Shown: positions 8,344-16,404 of the stretch, in pieces
Numbering within the stretch: the first letter of the stretch is position 1
Layout: each line of letters opens with the position of its first letter
NCBI RefSeq assembly: GCF_014203235.1
Contig: NZ_JACHIN010000008.1
Location: 62,001-126,000 of the forward strand
From: Nonomuraea endophytica
GTDB lineage: Bacteria; Actinomycetota; Actinomycetes; Streptosporangiales; Streptosporangiaceae
Direction of reading: 5' to 3'
Length of the DNA: 64,000 bases
The notes under the pieces: model-generated
Told to the model about the DNA's origin: nothing
Databases searched by the model: none
Seen by the model: the letters and a program-made list of their open reading frames with translations, nothing else
Translations under genes and position numbers: made by a program

Positions 8344-9621
8344 ATGAGCATCATGGTGCCGTCAAAGACGCCGGCCCTGATCACCCCGGGACAACAGGCT
8401 CTCGACTCCGCTCTCCACCAGCTCGGCCACGCGGCCGAGCACCTCGGTCTCGACGACGGGCTGCGCACGATGCTGGCCACGCCACGCCGTTCGCTGACCG
8501 TCTCCGTGCCGGTCCGCCGCGAGGACGGCCGCATGGACGTGGTCCAGGGCTTCCGTGTCCAGCACAACGTATCGCGCGGCCCCGCCAAGGGCGGCATCCG
8601 CTTTCATCCCCATACCGACATCCACGAGGTCACCGCGCTGGCGATGTGGATGACCTGGAAGTGCGCGCTCGTCGGCATCCCGTACGGCGGCGCCAAGGGC
8701 GGTGTGTCCGTCGACCCGGCCGCGCTGACCACCCGCGAACTGGAGCGGCTCACCCGCCGCTACGTCAACGAGATTTTGCCGCTCATCGGCCCGGAGAAGG
8801 ACATCCCCGCCCCTGACGTCGGCACCGACGAGCAGACCATGGCGTGGATCATGGACACCTACAGCGTCAACGCCGGCTACTCGGTGCCCGGCGTCGTCAC
8901 CGGCAAGCCGATGACGCTGGGCGGCTCCCTGGGCCGCGCCGGGGCGACCTCGCGCGGCGTGCAGATCGCGGCCCTGGCCGCGCTCGGCCGCTCGCCCGAG
9001 GGCGTGACCGTGGCCGTGCAGGGCTTCGGCAAGGTGGGCGCGCTGGCCGCGCAGTACCTCGCCGACGTGGGCTGCAAGGTCGTGGCCGTCTCCGACGTGC
9101 GCGGCGCGGTCTGCGCGCCGTCCGGCCTGGACGTCGCCGACCTGCGCGCCTACAGCGCCGAGACCGGCAGCGTGTACGGCTACCGCCACGCCGACGCCCT
9201 GGGCCACGCCGAGCTGTTCGAGCTGGACGTGGACCTGCTGGTCCCGGCGGCGCTCGAAGGTGTGATCACCGAGGAGAACGCGCCGAGGATCCGTGCCCGC
9301 CTCATCGTCGAGGGGGCCAACGGCCCGACCACCCCGGAGGCCGACGAGATCCTGGCCGCCTCCGGCACCACCGTCGTGCCGGACATCCTGGCCAACGCGG
9401 GCGGCGTGATCGTGTCGTACCTGGAGTGGGTGCAGAACATGCAGGCCTTCTCCTGGAGCGCCGCCGAGGTCGAGATGAAGCTGCGCGACCTGATGCGCAG
9501 CGCGTACGGCGAGGTGAAGTCGCTGGCCGCGGAGAAGAGCCTGACGCTGCGCCAGGCCGCCCACGTCATCGGCGTGGGCCGGGTGGCCGAGGCGCACCAG
9601 ATGCGCGGCCTCTACCCGTGA
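8344..9621 (+). CDS. Glutamate dehydrogenase (Glu/Leu/Phe/Val family)
   Basis: The 425-residue enzyme interconverts glutamate and 2-oxoglutarate plus ammonia. It shows the substrate-binding segment GGIRFHP, the catalytic-Lys region IPYGGAKGGV, PAPDVGTDEQTMAW, and a Rossmann motif VAVQGFGKVG for NAD(P). Length and sequence fit the hexameric short form. ATG 8344 has AGGAGG 9 nt upstream; the longer frame opening at 8281 lacks a site. It could absorb glutamate made by the nearby arginine/ornithine route, although it is not in that operon. Confidence 0.93.
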   Translation: MSIMVPSKTPALITPGQQALDSALHQLGHAAEHLGLDDGLRTMLATPRRSLTVSVPVRREDGRMDVVQGFRVQHNVSRGPAKGGIRFHPHTDIHEVTALAMWMTWKCALVGIPYGGAKGGVSVDPAALTTRELERLTRRYVNEILPLIGPEKDIPAPDVGTDEQTMAWIMDTYSVNAGYSVPGVVTGKPMTLGGSLGRAGATSRGVQIAALAALGRSPEGVTVAVQGFGKVGALAAQYLADVGCKVVAVSDVRGAVCAPSGLDVADLRAYSAETGSVYGYRHADALGHAELFELDVDLLVPAALEGVITEENAPRIRARLIVEGANGPTTPEADEILAASGTTVVPDILANAGGVIVSYLEWVQNMQAFSWSAAEVEMKLRDLMRSAYGEVKSLAAEKSLTLRQAAHVIGVGRVAEAHQMRGLYP

Positions 9622-9696
9622 GCGCGACTTAAGTAGGTGGCGTGACCGCCCTGGGACCGATGTTCCGCTCCCGGGGCGGCTGCGAGGCTGAGCCCC

Positions 9697-9885
9697 ATGA
9701 GAGCAATCGTGGGGTTCATCCTCCTCATCCAAGGGGTGGCCGGCTTCGTCGGCCTCACGTTCTTCGACTCCAAGTGGGGTCTGCTGCACCGCGTCGCCGA
9801 GGTCCCGAACTGGGGCTACCTGGCCATCGGGCTGGTGGGGGCAGGCCTGGTCATGTGGGGTGAGTCGGCCAAGAAGAAGAGCTAG
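9697..9885 (+). CDS. Small two-helix membrane protein
   Basis: The 62-residue product has two hydrophobic helices (IVGFILLIQGVAGFVGLTFF and GYLAIGLVGAGLVMW) and a basic end (KKKS), so it is a small integral membrane protein. No family is recognised. Start ATG 9697 has GAGGCT 7 nt upstream, a weak match to a leaderless promoter. The coding pattern is actinobacterial and a longer overlapping frame at 9642 looks like a shadow. Confidence 0.6.
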   Translation: MRAIVGFILLIQGVAGFVGLTFFDSKWGLLHRVAEVPNWGYLAIGLVGAGLVMWGESAKKKS

Positions 9886-9888
9886 CCG

Positions 9889-9894
9889 TACGCT
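9889..9894 (+). promoter_or_regulatory. -10 box TACGCT, leaderless start of the cupin gene
   Basis: TACGCT lies 6 nt before ATG 9901. This spacing places the transcription start at or next to the start codon, and no ribosome site is visible. Confidence 0.5.
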
Positions 9895-9900
9895 CTGACC

Positions 9901-10380
9901 ATGACTTATCCGGATCCGATCTACCACGGCGACCAGGGCGAGAAGAGCGCCCTGCACCGCCCGGCGGGCCACGCGCCCGAGCTCGTCTACCCCAACGGCA
10001 ACGAGGTTCACTACATCGCCACCGGCGCCTCGACCGGGGGCCTGTTCGGCCTCTACCGCTGGGTCATGGGGCCGACGCCCAGCGGACCCGGCCCCCACTT
10101 CCACAAGACGATCACCGAGTCGTTCTACGTGCTGCGCGGCACGATCCGCATCTTCAACGGCGACGAGTGGCTGGAGACCGAGCCGGGCGACTGGGTGCAC
10201 GTCCCGGCCGGGGGCATCCACGGCTTCAGGAACGAGTCCGGCGAACCCGCGGAGATGCTCCTGCACTTCTCCCCCGGCGCGCCCCGCGAGGGGTACTTCG
10301 AGGGCCTGGTGGAGTCGGCGGACATGACCGACGAGGAGCGTGCCGCGTTCTACCTGCGCCATGACAACTACTGGCTGTAG
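9901..10380 (+). CDS. Cupin domain protein
   Basis: The 159-residue single-domain cupin carries both cupin motifs: PGPHFHKTITESFYVLRG (two His and a Glu as metal ligands) and EPGDWVHVPAGGIHGFRNES (third His). It probably binds a metal and may be a small dioxygenase, isomerase or binding protein. The substrate is unknown. No ribosome site is seen; TACGCT is 6 nt before ATG. Its stop faces the stop of the VOC gene 3 bp away. Confidence 0.85.
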   Translation: MTYPDPIYHGDQGEKSALHRPAGHAPELVYPNGNEVHYIATGASTGGLFGLYRWVMGPTPSGPGPHFHKTITESFYVLRGTIRIFNGDEWLETEPGDWVHVPAGGIHGFRNESGEPAEMLLHFSPGAPREGYFEGLVESADMTDEERAAFYLRHDNYWL

Positions 10381-10383
10381 GGG

Positions 10384-10755
10384 TCAGGCGTAGGGGGCGG
10401 TGATGACCTCCATGTTGTGGCCGTCGGGGTCGTCGAAGTAGACGCCGCGGCCGCCGTACAGGTGGTTGATCTCACCGGAGGTGTGGTGGCCTGGATCGGC
10501 CCAGAACTCCAGGCCAGCCTCCTGAATCCGGGCGAAGATCGCGTCGAACTCCGGTTCGCTGACGATGAAGCAGTAGTGGTTCGGCTGGATCGACGTGGCT
10601 TCCATGTAGTCGAGCGTGACGCCGTTGGAGGTCTCCAGCGGCGTGAACGGCCCCCAGTCCTTGCCCACCGGGAGGCCGAGGATCCCGCCCAGGAACTCGG
10701 CGGAGGCACGCTTGTTCCGGCTCTGCACAATGGTGTGGTTCAGGTCGACTGCCAT
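10384..10755 (-). CDS. VOC (glyoxalase/bleomycin-resistance) family protein
   Basis: The 123-residue product has the paired beta-alpha-beta-beta-beta modules of the vicinal-oxygen-chelate fold, ending in the characteristic GGRGVYFDDPDGHNMEVITAPY. Candidate metal ligands are the early His (LNHTIV) and the terminal Glu. I chose ATG 10755 because the fold begins at once and TAGCTT lies 7 nt upstream. The in-frame extension to 10935 is not VOC-like. Substrate unknown. Confidence 0.85.
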   Translation of the reverse strand: MAVDLNHTIVQSRNKRASAEFLGGILGLPVGKDWGPFTPLETSNGVTLDYMEATSIQPNHYCFIVSEPEFDAIFARIQEAGLEFWADPGHHTSGEINHLYGGRGVYFDDPDGHNMEVITAPYA

Positions 10756-10762
10756 ACCAGCC

Positions 10763-10768
10763 AAGCTA
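10763..10768 (-). promoter_or_regulatory. -10 box TAGCTT, leaderless start of the VOC gene
   Basis: On the minus strand TAGCTT lies exactly 7 nt before ATG 10755 with no ribosome site between. Confidence 0.5.
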
Positions 10769-10925
10769 TGCCCGGCCCGGCCGCGATGCCAGGCGGCCGG
10801 GCGTCGCAGCACATCGGCCCACCAGCCCCATATATCCAGAATTGCCCCTTTCGCATGGGAGCACCGCCGGTGGATACTCGCGATCATCAAGCCCCCACAG
10901 GGGCTGCGTGAGAGGACCCGGCAAC

Positions 10926-12305
10926 ATGCCCACACCCCCCAAAACCGTGGAGCAGTTCGGCTACCGCCAAGAGCTCCAGAGAACCCTGGGCTTCGCGGAT
11001 CTGATGATCTACGGGCTCATCTTCATGGTGCCGATCGCGCCGTTCGGCATCTTCGGCAGCGTCTTCGCGGCCTCCGGCGGCATGGTCGCCCTGGCCTACG
11101 TCGTCGGCCTGGTCGCGATGGCGTTCACGGCGCTGTCGTACGCCCAGATGGCCAAGGCCTTCCCGATGGCCGGATCGGTCTACACCTACGCCGGCCGGGG
11201 CATCGCCGCCCCCGTCGGGTTCATCGCCGGATGGGCGATTCTGCTCGACTACCTGCTGGTGCCCGGCTTGTTGTACCTGGTCGCCGGCGTCGCCATGAAC
11301 TCCTTCGTGCCCGTCGTCCCGGTCTGGGGATGGGTGGTGGTCTTCGTGGCGCTCAACACCGTGGTCAACTACCTGGGCATCCAGATGACCGTGCGCATCA
11401 CCCGGATCATGCTGGTCGCCGAGCTGATCGTGCTCGCGATCTTCCTGGTGGTCGGCGTGGTCGCGCTGGCCCAGGGCAAGGCGCAGACGGGCGCGCTGAC
11501 CCCGCTCTTCGACTCCTCGACGTTCACGCTGCCGCTGGTGTTCGGCGCCGCGTCGGTGGCCGTGCTGTCCTTCCTCGGCTTCGACGGCATTTCGACGCTG
11601 GCCGAGGAGAGCCGCGAGGACGGCAGGCGGCTGGGCCGTTCCATGGTGGCCGCGCTCGCGCTGGCGGCCGTGCTGTTCGTGGCGCAGACCTGGGTGGCGG
11701 CGCTGCTCACGCCCAACCGGGCCACGCTGCTGCAGAAGGGCGACCCGGCCGGCAGCGCCTTCTACGACACCGCGGCCTTCGCCGGCGGCCCCTGGCTGGC
11801 CACGCTCACCGCCGTCGCCACCGCGATCGCCTGGGGCTTCGCCAACTCGCTGGTCGCCCAGGCGGCCACGTCCCGGCTGCTGTTCGCGATGGCCCGCGAC
11901 CGCCAGCTGCCCGCGTTCCTGGCGCGCGTCCACCCCCGCCACAAGGTCCCGGTCAACGCCACGCTCGTGGTCGCCGCGCTCTCGCTGGCGCTGGGCGTCT
12001 ACATGAGCACCCGCGCGGACGGCATCCCGCTGATGAGCTCGCTGGTCAACTTCGGTGCGATGAGCGCCTTCCTGCTGCTGCACGTCGCCGTCGTGGTCCA
12101 CTATTTGCTACGGCAACGCAGCTCCAACCTGATCGCCCACCTCCTGGTCCCGTTGCTGGGGTTCGGGATCCTGGTCTTCGTCGTCGTCAACGCGAACGTG
12201 GCCGCGCAGCGGCTGGGGTTCGCCTGGCTCGGGCTGGGACTGGTGGTCCTGGCCGTCACCTACGTCGCGGGCCGCCGCCCGCGCCTGCCGGAAGAGGTCG
12301 CGTGA
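10926..12305 (+). CDS. APC-family amino acid permease
   Basis: The 459-residue integral membrane protein has about 12 hydrophobic helices, starting with the APC consensus region (LMIYGLIFMVPIAPFGIFGS, then FPMAGSVYTYAGR). GAGAGGA precedes ATG 10926 by 9 nt. An upstream in-frame extension lacks such a site. The stop overlaps the GTG of the acetamidase gene (GTGA), so import of an amino acid or amide is probably coupled to hydrolysis of an amide. The substrate is not determinable. Confidence 0.9.
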   Translation: MPTPPKTVEQFGYRQELQRTLGFADLMIYGLIFMVPIAPFGIFGSVFAASGGMVALAYVVGLVAMAFTALSYAQMAKAFPMAGSVYTYAGRGIAAPVGFIAGWAILLDYLLVPGLLYLVAGVAMNSFVPVVPVWGWVVVFVALNTVVNYLGIQMTVRITRIMLVAELIVLAIFLVVGVVALAQGKAQTGALTPLFDSSTFTLPLVFGAASVAVLSFLGFDGISTLAEESREDGRRLGRSMVAALALAAVLFVAQTWVAALLTPNRATLLQKGDPAGSAFYDTAAFAGGPWLATLTAVATAIAWGFANSLVAQAATSRLLFAMARDRQLPAFLARVHPRHKVPVNATLVVAALSLALGVYMSTRADGIPLMSSLVNFGAMSAFLLLHVAVVVHYLLRQRSSNLIAHLLVPLLGFGILVFVVVNANVAAQRLGFAWLGLGLVVLAVTYVAGRRPRLPEEVA

Positions 12306-13312
12306 ACATCCAGCCCTACCGCCCCGAGCCGGACGAGCTGAGCTACACCTTCGGCGGCCGGGCTCCGGTCGGCGAGGTACGGCCCGGCACGATCCTGGAG
12401 CTCTACACCGAGGACTGCTTCGGCGGCCGGGTGCGGACCGTGGACGACCTGCCGTCACAGGTGTGCGAGTTCCCCTATCTCAACCCGGTGACCGGCCCCT
12501 TCCACGTGGTGGGCGCCGAGCCGGGCGACACGATCGCGCTGCACTTCGTCTCGATCACCCCGGCCCGCGACTGGGCGATGTCCACGACGTTCCCGCACTT
12601 CGGGGCGCTGACGGCCACCCACACGACCGCGATGCTGCATCAGGCGCTGGAGGAGCGGGTCTGGCGGTACGACCTGGACCTGGAGCGCGGCGTGGCCGTC
12701 TACCGGGCCAGGAAGAGCGACTTCACCGTCGAGCTGCCCCTGGACCCCATGCACGGCACCGTCGGCGTCGCCCCGGCGGCCGGTGAGGTCAGGATGACGA
12801 TCACGCCCGACGCGCACGGCGGCAACATGGACACCCCGGAGCTGCGCGCCGGCGTCACCGTCTACCTGGGCGTCAACGTCGAGGGCGGGCTGTTCGCCAT
12901 CGGCGACGGGCACGGTCGGCAGGGCCACGGCGAGGTGTGCGGCACCGCGCTGGAGGCCGCGATGAACACCGTCGTCGCGGTGGACCTGATCAAGGGCGTG
13001 GGCACGCCCTGGCCGCGTATGGAGGACGACCTGCACCTGATGTCCACGGGCTCGGCCCGCCCGCTGGAGGACGCCTACCGGATCAGCCAGCACGACCTGG
13101 TCACCTGGTCGGCCGGGCTGACCGGGCTGGAGACGCTCGACGCCTACCAGCTCATCAGCCAGGCGGGCCAGGCGCCGGTCGGCAACGTGTGCGACACGAA
13201 CTACACGATGGTCGCCAAGGTCGCCAAGGCCCACCTGCGGGATCCGGCCGCCTACGGCAGCGCCCACGCCCGGCTGCGCGCCCTCGGCGCGGAGTATCTT
13301 TCTTCCCGCTGA
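12302..13312 (+). CDS. Acetamidase/formamidase family protein
   Basis: The 336-residue product belongs to the acetamidase/formamidase (FmdA/AmdA) family, which releases ammonia from short amides. Family landmarks are the NPVTGPFHVVGAEPGD segment, TPDAHGGNMD, and GDGHGRQGHGEVCGTALE. The GTG start overlaps the permease stop by 4 bp. A much longer frame on the plus strand that runs through the permease gene ends in this protein, but its first two thirds are a shadow. Confidence 0.9.
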   Translation: MNIQPYRPEPDELSYTFGGRAPVGEVRPGTILELYTEDCFGGRVRTVDDLPSQVCEFPYLNPVTGPFHVVGAEPGDTIALHFVSITPARDWAMSTTFPHFGALTATHTTAMLHQALEERVWRYDLDLERGVAVYRARKSDFTVELPLDPMHGTVGVAPAAGEVRMTITPDAHGGNMDTPELRAGVTVYLGVNVEGGLFAIGDGHGRQGHGEVCGTALEAAMNTVVAVDLIKGVGTPWPRMEDDLHLMSTGSARPLEDAYRISQHDLVTWSAGLTGLETLDAYQLISQAGQAPVGNVCDTNYTMVAKVAKAHLRDPAAYGSAHARLRALGAEYLSSR

Positions 13313-13353
13313 AAGGCGAGTGTCGCAGGTCAGGGTAATGATCACCTTCGATC

Positions 13354-13359
13354 TACAGT
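13354..13359 (+). promoter_or_regulatory. -10 box TACAGT, leaderless start of the protease gene
   Basis: TACAGT lies 6 nt before GTG 13366. The GGAGG between them is too close to the start to be a normal ribosome site. Confidence 0.5.
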
Positions 13360-13365
13360 GGAGGC

Positions 13366-14154
13366 GTGCTCCGGCTGCTGCTGTCCATGACCCTGCTCAA
13401 CCCGACGGCCGAGCCACCCCTCGACGCCGTTCCTGCCGCCCACGTGCTCACCCCGGGCGGCGACCGGCTGGGGTACGCCCCGGCCGGCCGCGCCCGGTCC
13501 GACACCGGCGTGCTGATCGGCCACGACCCGGTGGCGGGGACGGCCGTGATGTGCGGCGGCGCCGTGCTGAGGTCGCGGAGCAGGAGCCTGGTCCTGACCG
13601 CGGCGCACTGCCTCTACCACCGGGGCAGGCGGCTACGCGGGCTGGTGTTCATGCCCGGCTACCACGGGGGTCGGGCGCCGCTGGGCATCTGGCCGGCCGT
13701 GCAGAGCTGGGTGCCTTCGGGGTGGCGTGACCAGCCGGACTCCCCCGCCCGGCTGCCCTATGACCTGGCGCTGGTCGGCGTCGCCGGGAAAGGGCGTTCG
13801 AGCCTGGAGTCGGTGGCCGGGCGCGGGCTGCGGCCGGTGGCGCGCGGGACGATGTCGCGCGGCCGGGCCCTGGACCTGCTCGGGTATCCGGCCGGGCGGC
13901 GCTATCCGGGCACGCGGCTCTATCACTGCCTGGGGCAGGCGGCGCCGTACCGGGGAGTGCTCGTCACGCACAACTGCCACGCGTCCGGCGGCGGGAGCGG
14001 CGGCCCCGCCCTGTACGGCGGGGCGGTGGCGGGCGTGGTCTCCTCCTCCAGCCCGCTGTCGGACCCGGCCGGTTTCACCGTGCTGGCGCCGCTGGACTCG
14101 CGGCCCTTCGCCCGGATGCTGAGCAGGGCCGACCGCGTCATGCGGCGTGGCTGA
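13366..14154 (+). CDS. Trypsin-like (V8-type) serine protease
   Basis: The 262-residue chymotrypsin-fold protease has the full triad region: His81 in LTAAHC, Asp in PYDLALV, and Ser in ASGGGSGGPAL. The hydrophobic start VLRLLLSMTLLNP could be a short signal sequence, so secretion is likely though the signal is weak. The paired Cys around the nucleophile region (YHC, HNC) suggest disulfides. The gene ends 17 bp inside the opposing oxidoreductase gene. Confidence 0.85.
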   Translation: MLRLLLSMTLLNPTAEPPLDAVPAAHVLTPGGDRLGYAPAGRARSDTGVLIGHDPVAGTAVMCGGAVLRSRSRSLVLTAAHCLYHRGRRLRGLVFMPGYHGGRAPLGIWPAVQSWVPSGWRDQPDSPARLPYDLALVGVAGKGRSSLESVAGRGLRPVARGTMSRGRALDLLGYPAGRRYPGTRLYHCLGQAAPYRGVLVTHNCHASGGGSGGPALYGGAVAGVVSSSSPLSDPAGFTVLAPLDSRPFARMLSRADRVMRRG

Positions 14155-15028
14155 CGATCTCCTCGCAGATCGCGTGGCTGACCAGCGCGTCACCGGCGTC
14201 CAGGACGCGGCCCTCGCGCACGGCGCCCAGGAAGTCCAGCGTGACCTGCTCGATGCCACGCTGCCGGGCGACCGGCACCCAGTCGGGACGGCGGCGCAGG
14301 ACCTCGCCAGACCCGGTGTAGTCGACGACGTCGCCGAGGTTGACCACGCGGCGCTTGACGCCGTCGCCCATGACCTCGCAGCTCTCCTCCGAGGCGCCGC
14401 TGACCCGGTTCATGACGCCGATGGCGGTGAAGCCGTCGCCGGACAGCTCCAGCATCACGTGCTCGACCCGGCCGGCGCGGACCCGGGTGCGGACGCGGGT
14501 GCCGCTCACCTCGCCGGGGACCAGGAAGCGCAGGGTGTCCACGACGTGGATGAAGTCGTCGAAGACGACCGGGCGGGGCGCGTCGGGCAGGTTCTCGCGG
14601 TTCTTCTCCATGATCACCAGGTGCCTGGGCAGCTCGGCGAGGCCGGCGTAGCCGGGGGCGTACCTGCGGTTGAAGCCGACCATCAGCGAGCGTCCCGCCT
14701 CGCGCGCCAAGCCGACCAGCCGCTCGCAGTCGGCGAGGTTGTCGGCGATCGGCTTGTCCACGTAGACGTGCACGCCCGCGCGCAGGAGGGTGTCCACGAT
14801 CCCGGGGTGCGCGCTCGTGGCGGCGTGGACGAACGCCGCGTCGAGCCCCTCCTCGACCACCTGCTCGGCGGAGGTGAAGCGCTTGGCGATCCGGTGCGCT
14901 CCGCCCAGGCGGTCGAGCGTTTCGGTGTTGCGGGTGCAGAGGTGGAGGTCGAGGCCGGGCTGGGCGGCCAGCACGGGGAGGTAGGCCTTCTCCGCGATGT
15001 CGCCCAGGCCGATCATGGCAATCTTCAT
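14138..15028 (-). CDS. Gfo/Idh/MocA family oxidoreductase
   Basis: The 296-residue product begins with a Rossmann motif, IAMIGLGDIAEKAYLPVL, and has the family EKP-like motif as YVDKPIADN with the conserved Lys. It is probably an NAD(P)-dependent sugar or cyclitol dehydrogenase. The ATG overlaps the stop of the upstream epimerase-like gene by 4 bp, so the two are coupled. The three-gene minus-strand operon (DUF2568 protein, epimerase-like, this one) faces a TetR gene with operator palindromes. Confidence 0.88.
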   Translation of the reverse strand: MKIAMIGLGDIAEKAYLPVLAAQPGLDLHLCTRNTETLDRLGGAHRIAKRFTSAEQVVEEGLDAAFVHAATSAHPGIVDTLLRAGVHVYVDKPIADNLADCERLVGLAREAGRSLMVGFNRRYAPGYAGLAELPRHLVIMEKNRENLPDAPRPVVFDDFIHVVDTLRFLVPGEVSGTRVRTRVRAGRVEHVMLELSGDGFTAIGVMNRVSGASEESCEVMGDGVKRRVVNLGDVVDYTGSGEVLRRRPDWVPVARQRGIEQVTLDFLGAVREGRVLDAGDALVSHAICEEIVSHAA

Positions 15029-15936
15029 CCGGCCAGGCTAGCCTTCAGCGCCTCGTCGACCGGCGTGGGCGCGACGTCGAAGGTGCGCTGGAAGGCGCTG
15101 GAGTCGAGCACGAAGGGCGCGACGAACTGGTAGCGGATGTGGCGGAACTCGCCGATCAGCGGATTGAACAGCCCGGCGACCCGCAGGACGGGCCACGGCA
15201 GCACGCTCATCTTGGGCTCGGGGCGGCCGAGGACGGCGGCCATGCCGGCGCCGATCTGCCGGAAGGTCATCGGCTCGTTCGTGGGCACGTGCCAGGCCCT
15301 GCCCCAGGCCCGCTCGTCGTTGGCGGCGGTGATGAGCGCGTCGGCGACGTCGGGCAGGTAGGTCCAGCTGTGCGGCACGTCGGCCGGCCAGACGAGCTGG
15401 ATGGTCTTGCCCGCCTTGAGCGGGTCGATGAAGCGCGAGCCCAGGTACGACTGGTCGGTGGCGCCGGGGCCGAAGAAGTCGGAGCCGCGTACCTCGGTCA
15501 CCCGGATGCGGCTGGCCTCGTGCAGGGCCAGCGCGTCCTGCCACATCTTGGCCCTGACCATGGCCTTGGGGCTGCGCGAGGCCAGCGGGAGGTCCTCGGT
15601 CATGGGGCCGGTGACGGGGCCGTAGGGGTAGAGGTTGCCGAGGATGGCCAGCACCGCGCCGGTGGACTCGGCGGCGGCCAGGAACGCCGCCGACATCGGC
15701 GGCCAGTCGGTGAGCCAGCGGTGGTACTTCGGGTTGACGCAGTTGTAGAGGGCGTCGGCGCCCTTGGCCGCCTCGGTCAGCCGGGCGGCGTCGGCCACGT
15801 CGGCGGCCACCTTGGTGACGCCTTCCGGGCCGCTGCCCGAGCGGGTGACGACCGTGACGTCCTGGCCGAGGTCGCGGAGCTTGACGGCGAGGTGGGTCCC
15901 GACCTGGCCGGAACCGACGATGACGTGCTTACCCAT
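15025..15936 (-). CDS. NAD(P)-dependent epimerase/dehydratase (SDR family)
   Basis: The 303-residue atypical or extended SDR starts HVIVGSGQVGTHLAVKL, a glycine-rich nucleotide-binding turn. It continues with a DALYNCVNPKYHRW segment and WTYLPDVADALI, a common epimerase signature. A classical YxxxK pair is not obvious, so catalysis is uncertain. It starts 2 bp after the stop of the DUF2568 gene and overlaps the following oxidoreductase. Confidence 0.83.
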   Translation of the reverse strand: MGKHVIVGSGQVGTHLAVKLRDLGQDVTVVTRSGSGPEGVTKVAADVADAARLTEAAKGADALYNCVNPKYHRWLTDWPPMSAAFLAAAESTGAVLAILGNLYPYGPVTGPMTEDLPLASRSPKAMVRAKMWQDALALHEASRIRVTEVRGSDFFGPGATDQSYLGSRFIDPLKAGKTIQLVWPADVPHSWTYLPDVADALITAANDERAWGRAWHVPTNEPMTFRQIGAGMAAVLGRPEPKMSVLPWPVLRVAGLFNPLIGEFRHIRYQFVAPFVLDSSAFQRTFDVAPTPVDEALKASLAG

Positions 15937-15938
15937 GA

Positions 15939-16283
15939 TCAGGCCTGCTTCCAGATGAGGCGGAGAGCCGCGTTGACGGCGAAGAGGATCGCGAAGACGG
16001 CGGCCGGAGTGGCCGCGCCCGCGGCGTAGAGTGCGGCGGCCCCGCCGCCGAACCAGAGGATCTCCAGGACGCCCCGCCAGATCCCGGTGGCCGGGAAGGT
16101 GGCGTTGACGCCGCCACCGGCGCCGAACAGTGCCCAGGCGGTGATGAAGAGGGCCGGCGCGCCGAGCCCGGCGAGCGTGTTGATGATCCAGTTCGAGCTT
16201 ACGGTGAAACCCCAGTATCCGACGGCGGCGATGACGCCGAGTTCCAGGAGGAACATCAGCAGCATATTCGCGTTCTTCAACAT
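15939..16283 (-). CDS. YrdB-like DUF2568 membrane protein
   Basis: The 114-residue protein has four hydrophobic helices (MLLMFLLELGVIAAVGYWGF; PALFITAWALFG; GVLEILWFGGGAAALYAAG; VFAILFAVNAALRL), typical of DUF2568/YrdB. ATG 16283 has GGAG 8 nt upstream. The longer frame to 16358 would run through the operator region. It is the first gene of the operon controlled from the divergent TetR intergenic region. Function unknown. Confidence 0.8.
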   Translation of the reverse strand: MLKNANMLLMFLLELGVIAAVGYWGFTVSSNWIINTLAGLGAPALFITAWALFGAGGGVNATFPATGIWRGVLEILWFGGGAAALYAAGAATPAAVFAILFAVNAALRLIWKQA

Positions 16284-16321
16284 CTCGGGGGCTCCACTCG
16301 TCGTACCTGCCGTTCGCTTAC

Positions 16322-16336
16322 GAGAGCAATGCTCTC
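16322..16336. promoter_or_regulatory. TetR operator 1, GAGAGC-3-GCTCTC
   Basis: A perfect 15-bp inverted repeat in the 121-bp divergent region between the TetR gene and the DUF2568 operon. It is the first of two related sites. Confidence 0.7.
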
Positions 16337-16357
16337 TCAAAAGAGCACCAGTCGTCA

Positions 16358-16370
16358 AGAGCGGTGCTCT
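16358..16370. promoter_or_regulatory. TetR operator 2, AGAGC-3-GCTCT
   Basis: A second palindrome with the same core, centred about 35 bp from operator 1. A half-site AGAGCACC at 16342-16349 pairs with GGTGCTCT here, suggesting additional dimer contacts. It lies 22-34 bp upstream of the TetR -10 box. Confidence 0.65.
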
Positions 16371-16391
16371 CGTTTATTCTCACCGCTCTGG

Positions 16392-16397
16392 TAACGT
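16392..16397 (+). promoter_or_regulatory. -10 box TAACGT, leaderless start of the TetR gene
   Basis: TAACGT lies 7 nt before ATG 16405, with no ribosome site. Confidence 0.55.
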
Positions 16398-16404
16398 GCC
16401 GTGT

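Noticed and set aside
8362..10362. 666-codon minus-strand open frame
   Set aside because: It lies antisense to glutamate dehydrogenase and the cupin gene, with a composition typical of high-GC shadow frames.
10616..12301. First two thirds of an 898-codon plus-strand frame
   Set aside because: Reads in a shifted frame through the APC permease. Only the part from GTG 12302 is a real protein.
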